From UBA3839 sp963627995 (lineage in GTDB: Bacteria; Bacteroidota; Bacteroidia; Bacteroidales; Bacteroidaceae): a stretch of 64,000 bases of DNA. Location of the stretch: positions 1 through 64,000 of the forward strand of contig CAVGCV010000001.1 in assembly GCA_963627995.1 (NCBI GenBank), given 5' to 3'. The notes below the pieces were generated by a model, which worked only from the letters and a program-made list of their open reading frames with translations, searched no databases and was not told the DNA's origin. Position numbers and translations under genes: made by a program. Below are positions 1-7,327 of the stretch, one piece after another. How positions within the stretch are numbered: the stretch's first letter is position 1; every line of letters begins with the position of its first letter.

Positions 1-96
1 GCTGACGCATTCCTTGAATTACATTCCGTTATCGAAACCGCCAAAAAACACAACCAAACCCCTTTTAACGCAATTCAAGCCTTGTTTGAGGTTTGA
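1..96 (+). CDS. C-terminal end of a probable transposase (cut by window edge)
   Basis: An open frame enters from the left edge and stops at TGA 94-96, giving 31 residues that end in NPFNAI-like text (read here: QTPFNAIQALFEV). Segments of the form SVIETAKK..PF.AI are usual at the C-terminus of IS66-type and related transposases of Bacteroidota, so a transposase tail is likely. The base composition is clearly poorer in G+C than the rest of the window, as is the next gene, which fits a mobile or acquired segment. Too little is present to name the IS family, and I could not identify a terminal inverted repeat after the stop. Confidence 0.45.
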   Translation, partial: ADAFLELHSVIETAKKHNQTPFNAIQALFEV

Positions 97-180
97 TGCC
101 CCGTCATGCATCTACCGCTGAACAGTTACCGCATAAGGTTGTATGGCAAACCTTATGCCCATAGTAATGGTGTTTAGAAA

Positions 181-411
181 TTACGGACTTTGGGATAAGG
201 CTTGTGCATACAATGGCTTGTGTTCGTGTTGTTGGACAAATCCTTTTTCTAAGGCAGTCATCCGTAAGGGCCTATACCAAAGGCTCCTCTTTCTTTCTGA
301 GAACTTCAAATCGCCAAAAGTCCTCGCAGCAAGCAAAGCACTGGAAAGAATCTTGATTTCCACTTTTTCCAAAACCCGATTTTCATAAAGGACGTCCACA
401 ATGTGGGCCAA
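181..411 (-). CDS. Possible small hypothetical protein, TTG start
   Basis: A 76-codon frame begins with TTG about 20 bp after the stop of the DUF3883 gene on the same strand. The product is rich in Leu, Lys and Arg and I recognise no domain. There is no convincing start signal, and an equally long frame (143-388) lies on the other strand, so either may be chance. Kept only because this AT-richer segment has few long chance frames. Confidence 0.2.
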   Translation of the reverse strand: MAHIVDVLYENRVLEKVEIKILSSALLAARTFGDLKFSERKRSLWYRPLRMTALEKGFVQQHEHKPLYAQALSQSP

Positions 412-430
412 TTTTTCTTGTTTTCATTAT

Positions 431-1192
431 TTACCATTTAATGCTGCCGGTTACGTAATTCTTCGATACAGTATGGACTTCTTGGCACACGAGGCCTATA
501 TTGCGTATTGGATTTTGCACGCAATTCAACTTCGGAGTGTTGTTTAAGTTACTTACAACAACAAGGAAGAAATCCTCTGCAAATTCAGCAGCCTTATCAA
601 ATTCTTTTTGCGTAAATCTGATAGAGCCACTTTGTTCTCTTACTCCTTTTATTTCAACAAGGAAAAAGTAATCATCCTTTTGCATTTGGACATCATATCC
701 ATCCCCCCACAAACGGGCATCTTCCAAGATTGAATGCTCAAAGAACGGTATGCTCTGATAATTGTTCATAAAATAAAACTCAGCCTCTTTTCCCGTTTCT
801 TGAAGCTGCTTAAATCTTGAAACAGTCACGGGCGACACCTTTATAGGTGTTAGGTTTATATTTCTGTCGATATCATGGATATACATTTTTACGATATTGG
901 CATACCCTTTGACATCCTCATTACCAAACAAACTATCTATAAAAAGTTTAATGTGTTCACGTTGATTGCGTTGAAACCACCCCCTTCTGCCGTTGTCAAA
1001 ATAAGGGTCGAAACTATCTTGCCTATTAAACACAGCCCTTGCCGTTTTTACTAAACCCATATCCACCACAAAATCACAAAATGCAGTCTTTGTGCTAAAT
1101 CCGAACTCTTTGGCAAAAGCCAAATCGAACTTAGCCAATCCATAGCCTATAAGGTTCATGACTTCTGACAACCTCTCTTTTTTGTTATCCAT
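431..1192 (-). CDS. DUF3883 (NO VEIN C-terminal-like) protein, possible restriction or defence nuclease
   Basis: This 253-residue protein has its recognisable part in the last 110 residues: GDGYDV, then FFLVEIKG about 15 residues on, then a conserved FTQKEFDKAAEFAEDFFLVV stretch. That is the pattern of DUF3883 domains, which share the PD-(D/E)xK nuclease fold; the D of GDGYD and the E and K of VEIKG would be the metal and catalytic residues. DUF3883 domains occur widely in restriction and anti-phage genes. The N-terminal 130 residues are not recognised. The gene is AT-rich beside a GC-rich chromosome and lies next to a transposase tail, which suggests horizontal acquisition. No methylase or helicase partner is visible; one could lie left of the window. 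Confidence 0.7.
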   Translation of the reverse strand: MDNKKERLSEVMNLIGYGLAKFDLAFAKEFGFSTKTAFCDFVVDMGLVKTARAVFNRQDSFDPYFDNGRRGWFQRNQREHIKLFIDSLFGNEDVKGYANIVKMYIHDIDRNINLTPIKVSPVTVSRFKQLQETGKEAEFYFMNNYQSIPFFEHSILEDARLWGDGYDVQMQKDDYFFLVEIKGVREQSGSIRFTQKEFDKAAEFAEDFFLVVVSNLNNTPKLNCVQNPIRNIGLVCQEVHTVSKNYVTGSIKW

Positions 1193-1228
1193 GTATCACC
1201 TGTCAATGGTTGAATATTATATAGGAAC

Positions 1229-1438
1229 TTAGCAAGCAACTTTTGCTGTCTCAACCGTATTCCTCATACGGTTAAGCGCTGTATTGTCAAAAACTGACCC
1301 CCTTCTTTTTCTTTTACGGTCGAAACCCATGGCCTCATTTTTCGAGTCACATTTTCTGGAATTGCGACAGATTCCCTTCTCCAATATTTCTCCCATTTTT
1401 TCAGAGAGGAAATCTTTGATTTTCGCTGTAAACAACAT
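1229..1438 (-). CDS. Small basic hypothetical protein upstream of the DUF3883 gene
   Basis: A 69-codon frame ends 36 bp before the DUF3883 gene on the same strand and shares its low G+C. The product is strongly basic in the middle (FDRKRKRRGS) and has three cysteines. No family is recognised. It may be a small regulator, the remnant of a larger gene, or chance; the spacing and composition are the only support. Confidence 0.3.
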   Translation of the reverse strand: MLFTAKIKDFLSEKMGEILEKGICRNSRKCDSKNEAMGFDRKRKRRGSVFDNTALNRMRNTVETAKVAC

Positions 1439-1678
1439 GTTCCCGCTATCGTCTTGACACTTTATGGCAAAAATACGGACTTTATCCGAGAGTAAAAAGG
1501 ATGTTTCACCCCAAATCGGCCATCAGGAAGACAAAAGGCGCGGACTGCTTTCGCAAGCAGCTGGATATGACGTGTTTGCAAGTGTCCGCTTCGAATGGAG
1601 GACATGAGGAACTCGATGGAAAAGCTGCATTCCGAGGAACCCGGTGGCGGCCCTGGCTTCAACACGGGAAAGGGAGGG

Positions 1679-1789
1679 AAAAAACTCTGCGGAGCGGCGA
1701 CGCGCGCTCCGCAGAGAAAAAAGATTTCGTCCGCAGAGGAAAATATTTTCCTCTGCGGACGTTTTTCCGCCCCTCCGCAGTGATTTTCC
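1679..1789 (-). repeat. Phased-dyad intergenic element, copy 1
   Basis: Five cores of the form C[C/T]GC[A/G]G occupy 1687-1692, 1709-1714, 1731-1736, 1753-1758 and 1775-1780, all exactly 22 bp apart. Positions 1728-1761 form a perfect 34-bp palindrome around AAAATATTTT. The end with the ACTGCGGAG-type unit faces right, so the element is in minus orientation. It lies in non-coding DNA between the AT-rich island and the phosphoesterase unit. The rest of 1439-2000 shows no supportable gene; the long frames there are by-products of the G+C-rich repeats. Confidence 0.9.
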
Positions 1790-2002
1790 ATCCACCTCAC
1801 AATCAGGTGGATAGACGCACGTGGAGCCGGAAGTTCGAGCATACGCCGCAAAGCGGAAGGGTCGCATCCGCCTGCATTCTTCACACAGGGAGGGGAGGCA
1901 GGCGGGATGACGCCGGAGACGCCCTCGCGCCACGGGCTTCACGGGGGAGGCGGAGGTCGCCCGGACAGCGGTCTCCGACGAAGAGGTCGGCTTCGGCGGC
2001 AA

Positions 2003-2045
2003 CAAAAAGGGGGCTGCGCCGCAAACGACTTGCGGCACAGCCCCT
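2003..2045 (-). terminator. Intrinsic terminator of the 9.5-2.1 kb minus-strand unit
   Basis: Arms 2010-2024 and 2030-2044 pair over 15 bp with one mismatch, and on the minus strand the stem is followed by CTTTTTGTT. It lies 31 bp after the stop of the 58-residue peptide. Confidence 0.85.
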
Positions 2046-2075
2046 CTTTCCGCCCGCGGAGCGCACGGACGCCGG

Positions 2076-2252
2076 CTATTCGGCCCAGATGTTCGGGCCC
2101 GAGGGCGTCGGCCACAGGGGCGAGGGGTCTTCCGGGTCGGGGTCGGTTTCGCGGTCGCCCCTTGGGATGGTTACTGCGGAGGCGTTGATGGGGAACGAGG
2201 ACACCACCTCCATCTCCTCCACGCGCGGAGGGCTGTATGTTTTCTTTTCCAT
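2076..2252 (-). CDS. Short Prevotella-type peptide (58 aa) after the phosphoesterase
   Basis: ATG at 2252 to TAG at 2076 encodes 58 residues beginning MEKKTYSPPRVEEMEVV and ending GPNIWAE. Short proteins starting M(E/K)KKTY.xP.vEv are common in Bacteroidales next to secreted or cell-surface protein genes; their role is unknown. It has no signal peptide or membrane segment, a proline-rich acidic second half and no cysteine. The start is 27 bp after the phosphoesterase stop and the terminator follows at once, so it should be the last gene of that unit. The short leader is part of a 16-bp tandem duplication (2251-2282). Confidence 0.65.
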   Translation of the reverse strand: MEKKTYSPPRVEEMEVVSSFPINASAVTIPRGDRETDPDPEDPSPLWPTPSGPNIWAE

Positions 2253-2282
2253 GCGGTTCGTCTTTAATGCGGTTCGTCTTTA
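2251..2282. repeat. 16-bp perfect tandem duplication over a stop codon
   Basis: ATGCGGTTCGTCTTTA occurs twice back to back at 2251-2266 and 2267-2282. One copy carries the phosphoesterase stop codon and the other the start of the 58-residue peptide. Confidence 0.95.
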
Positions 2283-5200
2283 CTTTACCATAATTTTACG
2301 GGTCGTGCTCCCCGTCCTGACGATGTTCAGGCCCTTTTGCAGCCCGCCGGTGCGGCGGCCCTGGATGTCGTAGAACGCTGCGTCGGGGCTGTTGAGCGCG
2401 TCGATTGCGCCGATGCCGGTCGCCTCGCCGGTCGTGATGCTGAGGCGGTTGGACTTCACGCTGCCGCCGGCCCCGTCGGTGACGTACGCGCGGAATCCCT
2501 TGGTCATGACCGCCGTGACGTCCTCGGCACCGCTCTTCAGTTTGTCCACCAGCCAGAAGTGGTCGTTGGCAACGATGTAGTTGCCGTCCCCCACCTCCAT
2601 CTCCACGAACGTGCCGGCCAGGCGCCCGCTTTCGTCCGCGACGGGAGCGGTGACGACGGCCGTGTTCGCCGCATTGACGTCAATCGCCGCCGCGTCCGCC
2701 CTGCGGCGCACGACCACGGGCGTGCCGGCGGCAATCTCGCCCGACAGCTTGGCCAGCACGAGCTCGTCGGCCCTCACCTCGGCCAGCGCATAGAAGTCGC
2801 AGGTCGCGTTGTCGTCCGCATCGATGGCATAGGGCAGGCAGAGCGTGCCCCACGTATTCGCCATCGCGCGCGAGTAGCGTGCCGTGGCGGCTGTGAAGGG
2901 TGCGGAGCTGACGAAAGGATGCTGGTCGGTGAGGACGAGACGCTGGCAGGCGCCGTCAACGATTTTGTTGTCGGTGTCGGCAAACTGGGCGTTCGACGCG
3001 GCGCGGATGAGCTGGTTCTTCACCTGCGGATAGACCACCACGCCGGAGGCGTTGGCGTACTTCGCGCCGGAGGCGTCGAACTCATAGCTGCCCTTGCCGC
3101 CCCAGTAGTAGTCCTGGCGCAGATAGGAGGCGTCGGTCTCCTGTTCGGCGGTCGCGCCGAGATAAGTCAGCCTGAAGTTCTTCACCTGGTAGTAGGCTTT
3201 ATCCGAGCGGATGCCGATGGTCGCGGTGCCGTCGGTCACGTCGAACGCGCACGAATAGTTGGCGAAGTCGCCGCCGCCTTTGCCCACTTCCTCCGAGCGG
3301 CCTATGTTGTTGTTCGCCGCCGCGCCGTAGATGGCGATGGTGGAGACATCGGCCGGCTGGTCGGTCTTGACATCGGCCGTTAGCCGGTAGGCACCGTTGG
3401 GAAGGGAGATGGCCTGCGACAGCTCCGCGCGCGAGATGGTGCCGGCCCAGGCGTTGAAAACGCCCGTGCCGGTATTGGTGAACGTGTCGTTCCAGCCGCT
3501 GTAGGCGTATTGGAAGTTCCACTCCGTGGGGACATTGACCCTTCCGCCCGACCCTTGCACCGACTTGTTCTGAGTGCCCTCGGTGAAGGAGGCGTTCTTG
3601 ATGTAGCCGGTCATGTCCACGCCCGGAGCGAACGCGCCAAGGTAGGTGAGCGAGAGGTCGTCGACATAGACGTAGGATTCGGAGCTACCCGCGCCACCCG
3701 TAAAGCCATAGCTGACATTCACCACGGTCGGAGCGGCGAGGGCAAACTGCACGCTTTGGGCGGCGGGCGTGGCGACGCCCTTTGCGGCTGGCAGCGAGAC
3801 GCGCTGGCCGCCCGCCTCCACGTAGCAGAGGTTGGTGGTCATGGCGCTGGTTGCCGACGCGTAGTAGTTGAGCCGGTAGATGCCCGCGGGGAGGGCGGTC
3901 TGCTTGGTGGCCTGCACCTTGCCCGCAAAGTCCTGCCACTTGGCGCGCAGGAAGAGGCTCTTCGACCCGGCCGACGCGCCGGTCGTGGCGGACTGCTGGA
4001 GCTTGATGTACTGGGCGTTGGCGGTGTTGCTGAACGACTCCACGCAGGTGTTCCACCCAGGCTGCGTGTACACCTGCGACAGCCTGGCGCTGGCAGCGCC
4101 CTGGGCCGTCTCGAAGTCGGCGTTGCTGCCGAGCATGGCGGTGATGTCCACGTTCTGGCCGCCATGCGCCTGCACATAAGCGTCGAATGCGGCGGCCATG
4201 GCGTCCACTGCGTCGGCCACGCCGGTCTCGGTCGTGGCGTTCTCGAGGACGCTCGTGGCAGCGGTCATGTCGGCGCCGAGGGACGTGAGCGCCTGCTGCA
4301 GGTTGGCCGCCACACCGCCCTGATCGGAGCTGTAGAGCGTGGCGGGCGCGTCGGCCATGCCGGCGTCGGCAAGGAAGCGCACTTTCTTCACTTCCACCAC
4401 GCCCGTGCCGGCCTTCATGAGCACGATGTAGGCGGCGCCTTCGCTGCCCGATTTGCCGAGCGCGGCGCAGGTGTAGTCCGTGAGCCCGTTGTAGGTCTGC
4501 ACGTCGTAGTAGTGGGCGTGGCCCGAGAAATGGACGGGGTTCTTCGTCTGCTTGATGATGCCGGAGAGCTTGTCTTTCTTCTTCGTTGCGACCGCTATGG
4601 CGCTCGACTCGGTGTAGACCGCCACGTCGTCGGACGTTCCGTATGCCGACGTGTCGCTCGTCTTGATGTACTTGCCCTTGTCGTTCTGGTCGAGCCACCA
4701 GCGGTTGTTGTCGCTGGCCGTGACGAACGGATAGTGCTGAATCCACACCGAAGCCTCATCGGCATGGCTGGAGGCGAACGCTTCCAATGCCGAGATGATG
4801 CCGTCGGGGGCATAGTAGGTGGCCGAGGAGAGCAGAGAGGGCTTGGCGTAAGGCTTCTGGAACCAATAGGTTTGTCCGATGTAGAAACGCACGCCGTTGA
4901 AGGTGAAGGTGAACGGCTCGAACTGCGTGTGGCTCGTGTTGTCGGTGAAGGTCTGCACATCCGTGATGCCGTAGTTGGAAAGGGCGGTGCGGTAGGACTT
5001 GACCGTGGCAAGGGCTGCGTCGTTGGCCGCAGAGCCTCCCGAGCTTCCCCATGTCAGCCCCTTGTCGGGATTGTCGCCCGTCCAGTAGTCCGGCACGAGG
5101 TCGTGGTTTCCGCACATCGTCAGGAACGGGATGCCCGCCGTGGCATAGCCCGCGTGCGCCGTCTTGAAGTCGTTGTCGTCGGTCTTCGAGTCGGCGTCCA

Positions 5201-5705
5201 TGTCGCCCATCGAGATGGCGATGTCGCATTGCGGGACGTAGCCTGGAAGAGCGTCGAACGAGAACGTGTCGCCGCCGTCCTTTCCCATGTTGACGATGCG
5301 CGACACGTAGCCCTGGATGCTCGCCACCGACGAGCCGTCGGCATTGGCCGCCTGCCCCGCATGGGGGTCGGTGGTGAACACGGCCGTGAAGTATTTTCCC
5401 TCCGAAAACTGGAAGCCGTAGGCTTTGCCACGATAGAGGAACGTCACTTTCTGTCCGTCCGTCAGCGAGAGTGCCGACGGGTTGGGAACGATGTCGCTGG
5501 TTGCCACCGTCGCGCCATCGACGGCGAACGAGGCTTTCTGCATGACGGTGGCGAGGTCAGTGCCGAGCGGCAGCTGCACAAGCGTCTGGCCGGTGGACAT
5601 GGTGCTGGTCGCCACGCCATCGACACCGGTGAAGGTCACCGTCATCTGCGCCGACGCCGTGAGAGCAGCCAGCGAGAGCGCGATGCTTAGGAATCTTGAT
5701 TTCAT
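2280..5705 (-). CDS. Secreted calcineurin-like metallophosphoesterase with C-terminal sorting-type tail
   Basis: The 1141-residue product starts with a signal peptide (MKSRFLSIALSLAALTASAQ). The phosphoesterase metal motifs are all present and in order: DPH at 113-115, GDMD at 167-170, GNHD at 199-202, His324 in WIQHYPF, and GHAH at 395-398. After that come about 600 residues of beta-rich, carbohydrate-binding-like modules (two segments with LPAGIYRLNYYA / LPNGAYRLTADV patterns), and the protein ends with YDIQGRRT...TRKIMVK. Such tails are typical of Prevotella secreted proteins and resemble T9SS sorting domains, so export to the surface is likely. The substrate is not evident; phosphodiesters or phosphomonoesters are possible. 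It follows comM by 43 bp and precedes the 58-residue peptide. Confidence 0.88.
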   Translation of the reverse strand: MKSRFLSIALSLAALTASAQMTVTFTGVDGVATSTMSTGQTLVQLPLGTDLATVMQKASFAVDGATVATSDIVPNPSALSLTDGQKVTFLYRGKAYGFQFSEGKYFTAVFTTDPHAGQAANADGSSVASIQGYVSRIVNMGKDGGDTFSFDALPGYVPQCDIAISMGDMDADSKTDDNDFKTAHAGYATAGIPFLTMCGNHDLVPDYWTGDNPDKGLTWGSSGGSAANDAALATVKSYRTALSNYGITDVQTFTDNTSHTQFEPFTFTFNGVRFYIGQTYWFQKPYAKPSLLSSATYYAPDGIISALEAFASSHADEASVWIQHYPFVTASDNNRWWLDQNDKGKYIKTSDTSAYGTSDDVAVYTESSAIAVATKKKDKLSGIIKQTKNPVHFSGHAHYYDVQTYNGLTDYTCAALGKSGSEGAAYIVLMKAGTGVVEVKKVRFLADAGMADAPATLYSSDQGGVAANLQQALTSLGADMTAATSVLENATTETGVADAVDAMAAAFDAYVQAHGGQNVDITAMLGSNADFETAQGAASARLSQVYTQPGWNTCVESFSNTANAQYIKLQQSATTGASAGSKSLFLRAKWQDFAGKVQATKQTALPAGIYRLNYYASATSAMTTNLCYVEAGGQRVSLPAAKGVATPAAQSVQFALAAPTVVNVSYGFTGGAGSSESYVYVDDLSLTYLGAFAPGVDMTGYIKNASFTEGTQNKSVQGSGGRVNVPTEWNFQYAYSGWNDTFTNTGTGVFNAWAGTISRAELSQAISLPNGAYRLTADVKTDQPADVSTIAIYGAAANNNIGRSEEVGKGGGDFANYSCAFDVTDGTATIGIRSDKAYYQVKNFRLTYLGATAEQETDASYLRQDYYWGGKGSYEFDASGAKYANASGVVVYPQVKNQLIRAASNAQFADTDNKIVDGACQRLVLTDQHPFVSSAPFTAATARYSRAMANTWGTLCLPYAIDADDNATCDFYALAEVRADELVLAKLSGEIAAGTPVVVRRRADAAAIDVNAANTAVVTAPVADESGRLAGTFVEMEVGDGNYIVANDHFWLVDKLKSGAEDVTAVMTKGFRAYVTDGAGGSVKSNRLSITTGEATGIGAIDALNSPDAAFYDIQGRRTGGLQKGLNIVRTGSTTRKIMVK

Positions 5706-5748
5706 GGTTGGTTAGTTGAATGTGTTGAAAGTTGGTTCACAGGTAGGA

Positions 5749-7296
5749 TTAGTCGAACCAGTTGTCCCTGTCGAGCCCGCGATAGCTGATGGCCTCGGCT
5801 ATGTGGTGCGACTGGATGCGCTCCGTCCCTTCCAGGTCGGCAATGGTGCGCCCCACCTTGAGGATTCGGTCGTAGGCGCGCGCCGAGAGGTTCAGCTGCT
5901 GCATCGCAGCACGCAGCCGCTCCGAGGACGCGCCGTCAAGTGCCGCATGCTTTTGGAGGAGGGACGTGCCCATCTGTGCGTTGCAGTGCACGCCGCGCAC
6001 GCCGCGGAAGCGTTCCTCCTGAATCCGCCTCGCGCGCAGCACCCGTTCGCGGATGCTGGCGCTCGGTTCTCCTCTTGGGGCTTTCGCCATGGCCTCGAAC
6101 GACACGCTCTCCACCTCCACCTGGAGGTCGATGCGGTCGAGCAGCGGGCCGCTGATGCGGTTCATGTAGCGCTGGATCTGCCCCGGAGAGCAGACGCAGG
6201 GGTGGGTCGGGTGGTGGTGGTAGCCGCAGGGGCATGGGTTCATCGATGCCACAAGCATGAAAGAACACGGCAGCGTGAACGTGTATTTGGCACGGCTGAT
6301 GGTGATGACGCGGTCCTCGAGCGGCTGGCGCAACGTCTCCAAGACGGAGCGGGAGAACTCGGGAAGCTCGTCGAGGAACAACACGCCGTTGTGCGACAGG
6401 CAGATTTCCCCGGGCATGAACGTCGTGCCGCCCCCGACCAAAGCCACGTCGCTCACCGTGTGGTGCGGCGCGCGGAAGGGGCGCTGGCTGATGAGCGTGG
6501 CGTCGCGCCGGAGCTTCCCCGCGACGCTGTGTATCTGCGTGGTCTCCAAGCTCTCCTCCAGCGAGAGCGGCGGAAGAATGGAGGGCAGCCGCTTGGCCAT
6601 CATCGACTTCCCGCAGCCCGGACTGCCAATCAGGATGATGTTGTGGCCGCCAGCCGCAGCCACCTCAAAAGCCCGCTTCACGTTCTCCTGCCCCCTCACC
6701 TCGTCGAAGTCGGCATCGAGGTCGGACTGCCGGGCATAGAACTCCTCGCGCGTGCGCACCTCCACCGGCCGGAGGTCCGTGTGCCCGCGCAGCACACCGA
6801 CCACGTCGTCCAAATGCCGCACGCCATAGACTTTCAGGCGATCGACCACCGCCGCCTCCCGGGCGTTGGCCTCGGGCACGAACAGGGCCTCGTACTGCAT
6901 GGCGCGTGCCTTGATGGCAACGGGCAGCGCGCCCCTGATGGGCTGCACCGTCCCGTCGAGCCCCAGCTCGCCGACGAACACGAACCGCTCCGCGTCCTCC
7001 ACTTTCAGGTAGCCCAGCGACATCATCATGCCGATGGCTATCGGCAGGTCGAAGCCGCTGCCCTCCTTGCGCACGTCGGCCGGGGCGAGGTTCACGACCG
7101 TCGAGCGCATCGGCACGGAATAGCCGTTCACTTTCATTGCCGTCACCACCCGCTCCTGGCTTTCCTTCACCGCGTTGTCGGGAAGCCCGACAATCACGAA
7201 GCGGGACTGCGTGGCTGCCTCCTCGCAGTTCACCTCTATCGTCACAGGTATGGCGTTGAGCCCCTGCAACGTCGCACTATGCAGTTTCGTTAGCAT
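5749..7296 (-). CDS. comM: ComM/YifB family Mg-chelatase-like AAA+ ATPase
   Basis: A 515-residue protein of the usual family length. The N-terminal 180 residues form the Lon-protease-like ChlI domain. The AAA+ core follows, with Walker A GSPGCGKS at 224-231 and Walker B GVLFLDELPEF near residue 300, then the Cys-rich insertion NPCPCGYHHHPTHPCVC and the C-terminal Mg-chelatase domain. In Gammaproteobacteria ComM is a hexameric helicase promoting branch migration during natural transformation; the role in Bacteroidota has not been shown. It begins 31 bp after the upstream lipoprotein stop and is followed closely by the phosphoesterase, so it probably lacks its own promoter. Confidence 0.93.
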   Translation of the reverse strand: MLTKLHSATLQGLNAIPVTIEVNCEEAATQSRFVIVGLPDNAVKESQERVVTAMKVNGYSVPMRSTVVNLAPADVRKEGSGFDLPIAIGMMMSLGYLKVEDAERFVFVGELGLDGTVQPIRGALPVAIKARAMQYEALFVPEANAREAAVVDRLKVYGVRHLDDVVGVLRGHTDLRPVEVRTREEFYARQSDLDADFDEVRGQENVKRAFEVAAAGGHNIILIGSPGCGKSMMAKRLPSILPPLSLEESLETTQIHSVAGKLRRDATLISQRPFRAPHHTVSDVALVGGGTTFMPGEICLSHNGVLFLDELPEFSRSVLETLRQPLEDRVITISRAKYTFTLPCSFMLVASMNPCPCGYHHHPTHPCVCSPGQIQRYMNRISGPLLDRIDLQVEVESVSFEAMAKAPRGEPSASIRERVLRARRIQEERFRGVRGVHCNAQMGTSLLQKHAALDGASSERLRAAMQQLNLSARAYDRILKVGRTIADLEGTERIQSHHIAEAISYRGLDRDNWFD

Positions 7297-7327
7297 CGCA
7301 ACATCTTTTCAACGAATTCCCCTCCCC

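Noticed and set aside
143..388. An 81-codon plus-strand frame after the transposase tail
   Set aside because: No domain, no promoter, and it conflicts with a frame of equal length on the other strand.
1679..1789. The repeated units as a CRISPR array
   Set aside because: Units are 6-10 bp dyads, spacers are conserved between copies rather than unique, there are only five per locus and no cas gene is nearby.
1501..2373. A 290-codon plus-strand frame and others over the first repeat element
   Set aside because: They cross the repeat, the terminator and the 3' end of the phosphoesterase gene and show no domain.
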